Source of the DNA: Alphaproteobacteria bacterium
GTDB taxonomy: Bacteria > Pseudomonadota > Alphaproteobacteria > UBA9219
Direction of reading: 5' to 3'
NCBI GenBank assembly: GCA_028866275.1
Contig: JAGWIK010000014.1
Location: forward strand, 1-57,415
DNA length: 57,415 nt
The notes beneath the pieces were generated by a model. It did not search any database and was not told the origin of the DNA. It saw nothing but the letters and a program-made list of their open reading frames with translations. This document shows positions 54,234 through 57,415 of the stretch, piece by piece; the first letter of the stretch is position 1, and each line of letters opens with the position of its first letter. The position numbers and the translations under genes are program-made.

Positions 54234-54309
54234 GCCTGGGTAGCTCAGTTGGTAGAGCAGGGGACTGAAAATCCCCGTGTCGGCGGTTCAATTCCGTCCC
54301 CAGGCACCA
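54234..54309 (+). tRNA. tRNA-Phe (GAA)
   Basis: A full cloverleaf of 76 bases: acceptor GCCTGGG/CCCAGGC, D-arm GCTC/GAGC, anticodon stem GGGGA/TCCCC with loop CTGAAAA (anticodon GAA), T-arm GGCGG/CCGTC with TTCAATT, and an encoded CCA. Confidence 0.97.
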
Positions 54310-54359
54310 TTTACCTATCCAGCGCGGCTGAAATGTCACTTCGCCCGCGGCAAGGCAGA

Positions 54360-55262
54360 TCACCCCGCCACAATCGGCGCGGCTTCATTCACTATCCCCG
54401 CCTCGCACCACCAATCAGGGTTGGCCGCGCGCAATTGCGCGGCTGCGGCGCCGGCGCTGGCGGCATCGGCATAAATGCCGAAGCAGGTCGCCCCGCTGCC
54501 CGACATGCGCGCCAGCAAACACCCTGGCGTAGCGGCAATCGCCGTGACGATATCGCCAATCTCTGGCATCAATCGGCATGCGGGGGCATAGAGATCGTTA
54601 CTGCGCAATTTCAGGGCATCCGCCAATTCCGGCACACCGGCAGGTGTAGACGATAAATGCGACAAAGGCGAAAAGGCATCGCCGCCGCGACGATATTCCT
54701 GATAGACCGCGGGCGTAGGCAATCCTTTGTTGGGGTTAACCAGAACGATATCCGCACGCGGCAGGCGCGGCGCGGGCATCGTGCCCGATGCGGTCATATA
54801 CACATTATTATCAGTGTTCAGGCACACCGGTACATCCTGTCCATGTAAAGCGGCGGCCTTTTCGATGCGCGGGTCATCCGGCGGTAATTGCCAGTAACGC
54901 GCCAGCGCGCGCAACGCCGCCGCCGCATCGCTCGACCCGCCGCCGATGCCGGAAGCCACAGGCAGGTTCTTGGTCAAAGTCAGCGCAACATCCAGATCGC
55001 GCCCGACCAGGGCCGCCAGCGACCGCGCCGCCTTGACCGCCAGATTGCCTTCGACATCTTCATGCGCCAAGGCGGCGGCCTGAGGCCCGATCACGGCAAA
55101 GGAAAATGCCGACGCCGGCTTCAAGATAATTTCATCCCCCACCGACGCAAAGGCCACGAGGCTGTCCAGATCATGATACCCGTCGCCCCGCCGTCCGGTG
55201 ACGTGCAAATAAAGGTTAAGCTTGGCGGGCGCGAATTCGCGAATGGTTTGGGCGTCTTTCAT
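54360..55262 (-). CDS. ispE: 4-diphosphocytidyl-2-C-methyl-D-erythritol kinase
   Basis: A 300-residue GHMP kinase, fourth step of the MEP isoprenoid pathway. The N-terminus FAPAKLNLYLHVTGRRGDGY is typical. The ATP-binding glycine loop is LPVASGIGGGSSDAAAALRA. The C-terminal motif ARMSGSGATCFGIYADAA is present. The ATG at 55262 gives the usual length; an 18-residue extension was rejected. It is divergent from the sensor kinase. Confidence 0.95.
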   Translation of the reverse strand: MKDAQTIREFAPAKLNLYLHVTGRRGDGYHDLDSLVAFASVGDEIILKPASAFSFAVIGPQAAALAHEDVEGNLAVKAARSLAALVGRDLDVALTLTKNLPVASGIGGGSSDAAAALRALARYWQLPPDDPRIEKAAALHGQDVPVCLNTDNNVYMTASGTMPAPRLPRADIVLVNPNKGLPTPAVYQEYRRGGDAFSPLSHLSSTPAGVPELADALKLRSNDLYAPACRLMPEIGDIVTAIAATPGCLLARMSGSGATCFGIYADAASAGAAAAQLRAANPDWWCEAGIVNEAAPIVAG

Positions 55263-55337
55263 GGGCCGGCAATGTAACCATTTTAACGATAAAAACAACC
55301 TTTCAACGCGCGGCAAGGCTGGGTAACATGGCGCGTG

Positions 55338-56693
55338 ATGATGCCAGCCCCCTTACCGCCCCTGCCCCCGCGCCGCATGCCGTTGGCTTTGCGTATCAAG
55401 CGCGCCTTACCGCGCAGCCTGTTCGGGCGCACTTTGCTGATTTTCGTCGTGCCGACTTTTATCATGCTGGCTGCCGCGACTTATGTGTTTTTCGACCGCC
55501 ATTGGTACACGGTGACCCAGCGTATGACGCATGCGCTGGCCGGCGACAGCGCGTTTATCGTCGAATTGCTGCAAAACAGCGGCAATGCGCAAAGCACGGC
55601 GGCGGTCACGCGGCTGGCCAACGACAAAATGGACCTGACGGTGACTTTCGCCCCCGGCCAGATTTTGCCCGACCAGAAACCGTTGCACGGCCCTATCGCC
55701 TATATGTTGCGGCGCGAACTCAACAAAACCCTGTCGAATCCCTTCGTGCTCGATATGAGCTATGCGCCGGAAACCATCGAAATTCAGGTCGGCGTGCCCG
55801 AAGGCGTGTACAAAATTCTGTCGCCCGAACGGCGCGTTTACACCCCCACCACGCAAGTGTTTATCTTATGGCTGACGGGCAGTTCGATTTTGCTGACGAC
55901 CGTCGCGCTTTTGATCATGCGCAACCAGATCCGCCCCATTCGCCGCATGGCCGACGCGGCCGAGGCCATCGGCAAAGGCCGCGACGTGCCATGGTTCAAG
56001 ATCGAAGGCTCGTCGGAAATCCGGCAGGCGGGCGCGGCGTTGATGGTCATGCGCGACCGGTTGACGCGTCAGATCGCGCAACGCACCACGATGCTGGCGG
56101 GCGTGTCGCATGATTTACGCACGCCCTTGACGCGCATGAAATTGCAGATCGCCCTGATGGCGCCCAATGCCGACACCGAAGAATTGTCGCGCGACATCAC
56201 GGATATGGAGGAAATGCTGGACGCCTATCTGGCCTTTGCGCGCGGCGATGAAGCCGAAGCGGCTGTCCCCGTCGATCTGGGCATGCTGCTGGGCGAAATC
56301 GTCGCGGCCGCACGGCGGCAGAAACCCCATGTCGCGTTCGACGCGCCCGCCGGCATGTCGGTTATCATGCGCCGCAACGCCATGAAACGTTGTCTGACAA
56401 ATCTGGTCGGTAACGCCTTGCGTTATGGCAGCCGCACCGATATTCGCGTTTCCGCGGCCGACCACAACGTGACCATTACCGTCGATGATGACGGCCCCGG
56501 TATCGACGCGGCGCGACGCGAAGATATGTTCCGCCCCTTCACCCGCATGGAGGAATCGCGCAACCCGACGACGGGCGGCGTGGGGCTGGGCCTGACGATC
56601 GCGCGCGATATCGCCCGCGCCCATGGCGGCGACGTTATTCTGGAAGACAGCCCGTTGGGCGGTCTGCGCGCGCGGGTGTGGTTGCCGGTTTAG
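55338..56693 (+). CDS. EnvZ-like sensor histidine kinase
   Basis: A 451-residue membrane kinase. TM1 is at about 30-50 (LLIFVVPTFIMLAAATYVFF), a periplasmic domain follows (about 50-175), then TM2 at about 178-198 and a HAMP linker. The HisKA motif is SHDLRTPLTRMK with the phosphorylated His near 258. The catalytic domain has NLVGNALRYGS (N box), DDDGPGID (G1) and GGVGLGLTIARDI (G2). The family is EnvZ/osmolarity-type. No response regulator is adjacent in this window. An ATG at 55338 is chosen; the GTG at 55335 and ATG at 55341 are alternatives. Confidence 0.9.
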   Translation: MMPAPLPPLPPRRMPLALRIKRALPRSLFGRTLLIFVVPTFIMLAAATYVFFDRHWYTVTQRMTHALAGDSAFIVELLQNSGNAQSTAAVTRLANDKMDLTVTFAPGQILPDQKPLHGPIAYMLRRELNKTLSNPFVLDMSYAPETIEIQVGVPEGVYKILSPERRVYTPTTQVFILWLTGSSILLTTVALLIMRNQIRPIRRMADAAEAIGKGRDVPWFKIEGSSEIRQAGAALMVMRDRLTRQIAQRTTMLAGVSHDLRTPLTRMKLQIALMAPNADTEELSRDITDMEEMLDAYLAFARGDEAEAAVPVDLGMLLGEIVAAARRQKPHVAFDAPAGMSVIMRRNAMKRCLTNLVGNALRYGSRTDIRVSAADHNVTITVDDDGPGIDAARREDMFRPFTRMEESRNPTTGGVGLGLTIARDIARAHGGDVILEDSPLGGLRARVWLPV

Positions 56694-56711
56694 CGGCCAG
56701 ATATCAGATAC

Positions 56712-56742
56712 AAAAAAACCTCCGCATCTTGCGATGCGGAGG
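56712..56742 (-). terminator. Terminator of the reverse-strand coiled-coil gene
   Basis: A 10-bp stem CCTCCGCATC/GATGCGGAGG with TTGC loop is followed on the reverse strand by seven T. It ends the gene at 56768; its forward side (CTTTATG) is weak. Confidence 0.88.
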
Positions 56743-56767
56743 CTTTATGCGTGGTAACTGGTAAATA

Positions 56768-57415
56768 TCAGCCGATTTTCTTCAGATTGTCTTCGGCCTG
56801 TTGCTGCAAAGTGCGATTGACGGCATCGGTCAACCCGTCGCCGGTCAGTTCCAGCTGAACCAGAATCTGGCGCAGCGTCGACATCAGGTCGTCGCCCTGC
56901 ATTTTCAGCGAAGCGCGCATGCGGTCGGCGCGTTGCTGCATGTCGTCGATGCTCTTGTTCATCGACTGCACCTGCGTGTGTGCGTCGCTCACGCCCTTCG
57001 ACAGCGATTGCGTCTGGTCGCTATAGATCTGGTTGATGCCGCGCATGATGCCAGCCGCCGTTTGCGCGCCGGTGGCCATATTATTCATATGCGCCTGCAC
57101 CGCATTGACGACATCGTCGAGCTTCTGAATGGCGTTCTGGCTGACATCGCCCGACATCTGGCGGGTGGATTCAAGTTTTTCCGCCACCATACCCAGCATC
57201 GCCAGCATATTCTGCAATTGCCCCAACGCATCGCCTTCCTGCTTCTTGATGCCGGTGCCGGCATCGGCCATACGCGACAGCATCGCCTGCATCTGGGCGT
57301 CGAACCCGTCGAGCAGTTTGCCGACTTCCTCGGTCGCCGCCTGCATCTTGCGCGTACGCGCATCGATTTGCGCCATGGCTTCGCCGCTGGTTTGATCGAA
57401 CCGTTGGCCGACGCG
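56768..57415 (-). CDS. Coiled-coil protein, N-terminal part cut by window edge
   Basis: A reverse-strand frame stays open from its stop at 56768 to the window edge (215 residues seen). An internal ATG at 57376 is present, but the upstream residues (RVGQRFDQTSGEA) continue the same helical pattern, so the true start probably lies outside. The sequence is almost wholly helical with heptad-like repeats (VSQNAIQKLDDVVNAVQAHM, then DQTQSLSKGVSDAHTQVQSM), like apolipoprotein/MCP-type coiled coils. No enzymatic motif is visible. It may be the C-terminal part of a membrane or scaffold protein. Confidence 0.7.
   Translation of the reverse strand, partial: RVGQRFDQTSGEAMAQIDARTRKMQAATEEVGKLLDGFDAQMQAMLSRMADAGTGIKKQEGDALGQLQNMLAMLGMVAEKLESTRQMSGDVSQNAIQKLDDVVNAVQAHMNNMATGAQTAAGIMRGINQIYSDQTQSLSKGVSDAHTQVQSMNKSIDDMQQRADRMRASLKMQGDDLMSTLRQILVQLELTGDGLTDAVNRTLQQQAEDNLKKIG

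Noticed and set aside
54181-54363. Reverse-strand ORF containing NRRHGDFQSPALPTELP
   Set aside because: This is the well-known spurious translation of a tRNA-Phe gene; it lies over the tRNA.
54204-54656. Forward ORF containing LVEQGTENPRVGGSIPSPGT
   Set aside because: Another classic false ORF read through tRNA-Phe, running antisense into ispE.

Overview
The window is a gene-dense stretch of an alphaproteobacterial chromosome. Three things point to this class: the giant 180-kDa-type NAD-glutamate dehydrogenase next to a RadC-family gene, HdaA, and a DksA with the cysteine-poor alphaproteobacterial zinc-finger region. A phasin, a bactofilin, a SigF/NrsF pair, and a convergent ClpS/DUF1674 pair agree. 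The order cannot be fixed from sequence alone. Coding is GC-rich and densely packed, with many ATGA start/stop overlaps. I see no insertion sequence, CRISPR array or rRNA; the only tRNA is tRNA-Phe(GAA).

Layout. 1-1.7 kb: a truncated unknown gene behind a leader RNA that looks like an attenuator, then a NYN-domain protein. 1.7-7.5 kb: one forward operon, AI-2E-type permease - hdaA - folK - folP - queA - tgt - SH3 protein (replication control, folate, queuosine). 7.5-14 kb, reverse: lipoprotein, RadC family, NAD-glutamate dehydrogenase, STAS protein. 14.2-20.1 kb, forward: His-rich CobW GTPase, HAD phosphatase, beta-propeller protein, argE, dksA, exported protein, rluD. 20.1-21.6 kb, reverse: TMEM175-like channel and rpoH. 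21.8-25.8 kb, forward: phosphohexomutase, LysE exporter, typA. 25.9-34.8 kb, mostly reverse: pheT, a small membrane protein, pheS, rplT, rpmI, ubiE, lysA, a small lipoprotein, a phasin and a bactofilin, with a forward diiron ferritin-like gene set between rplT and pheS.

35-42 kb: a PfkB sugar/nucleoside kinase, then nrsF-sigF facing away from msrB-msrA-dipZ. A promoter matching the SigF pattern (GTAACC-16-CGAA) lies in the shared intergenic region, so this looks like a periplasmic methionine-repair regulon with its own sigma factor and electron supply. A small exported protein and gltX follow. 42.3-44 kb: three adjacent small genes of unknown function whose products look like diverged copies of one Rossmann-like fold; this is the best candidate for something undescribed. 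44-53.3 kb: uvrB, galE, clpS, DUF1674, rpe, heparinase-like, a redoxin-like/2OG-oxygenase fusion, and an FkbH-type HAD/GNAT enzyme. 53.4-57.4 kb: an exported protein, an AT-rich non-coding block with a decayed-looking reading frame, tRNA-Phe, ispE, an EnvZ-like sensor kinase, and the C-terminal part of a coiled-coil protein cut by the window edge.

All assignments come from reading the sequence; no database search was run. Promoter and operator calls are pattern matches only.
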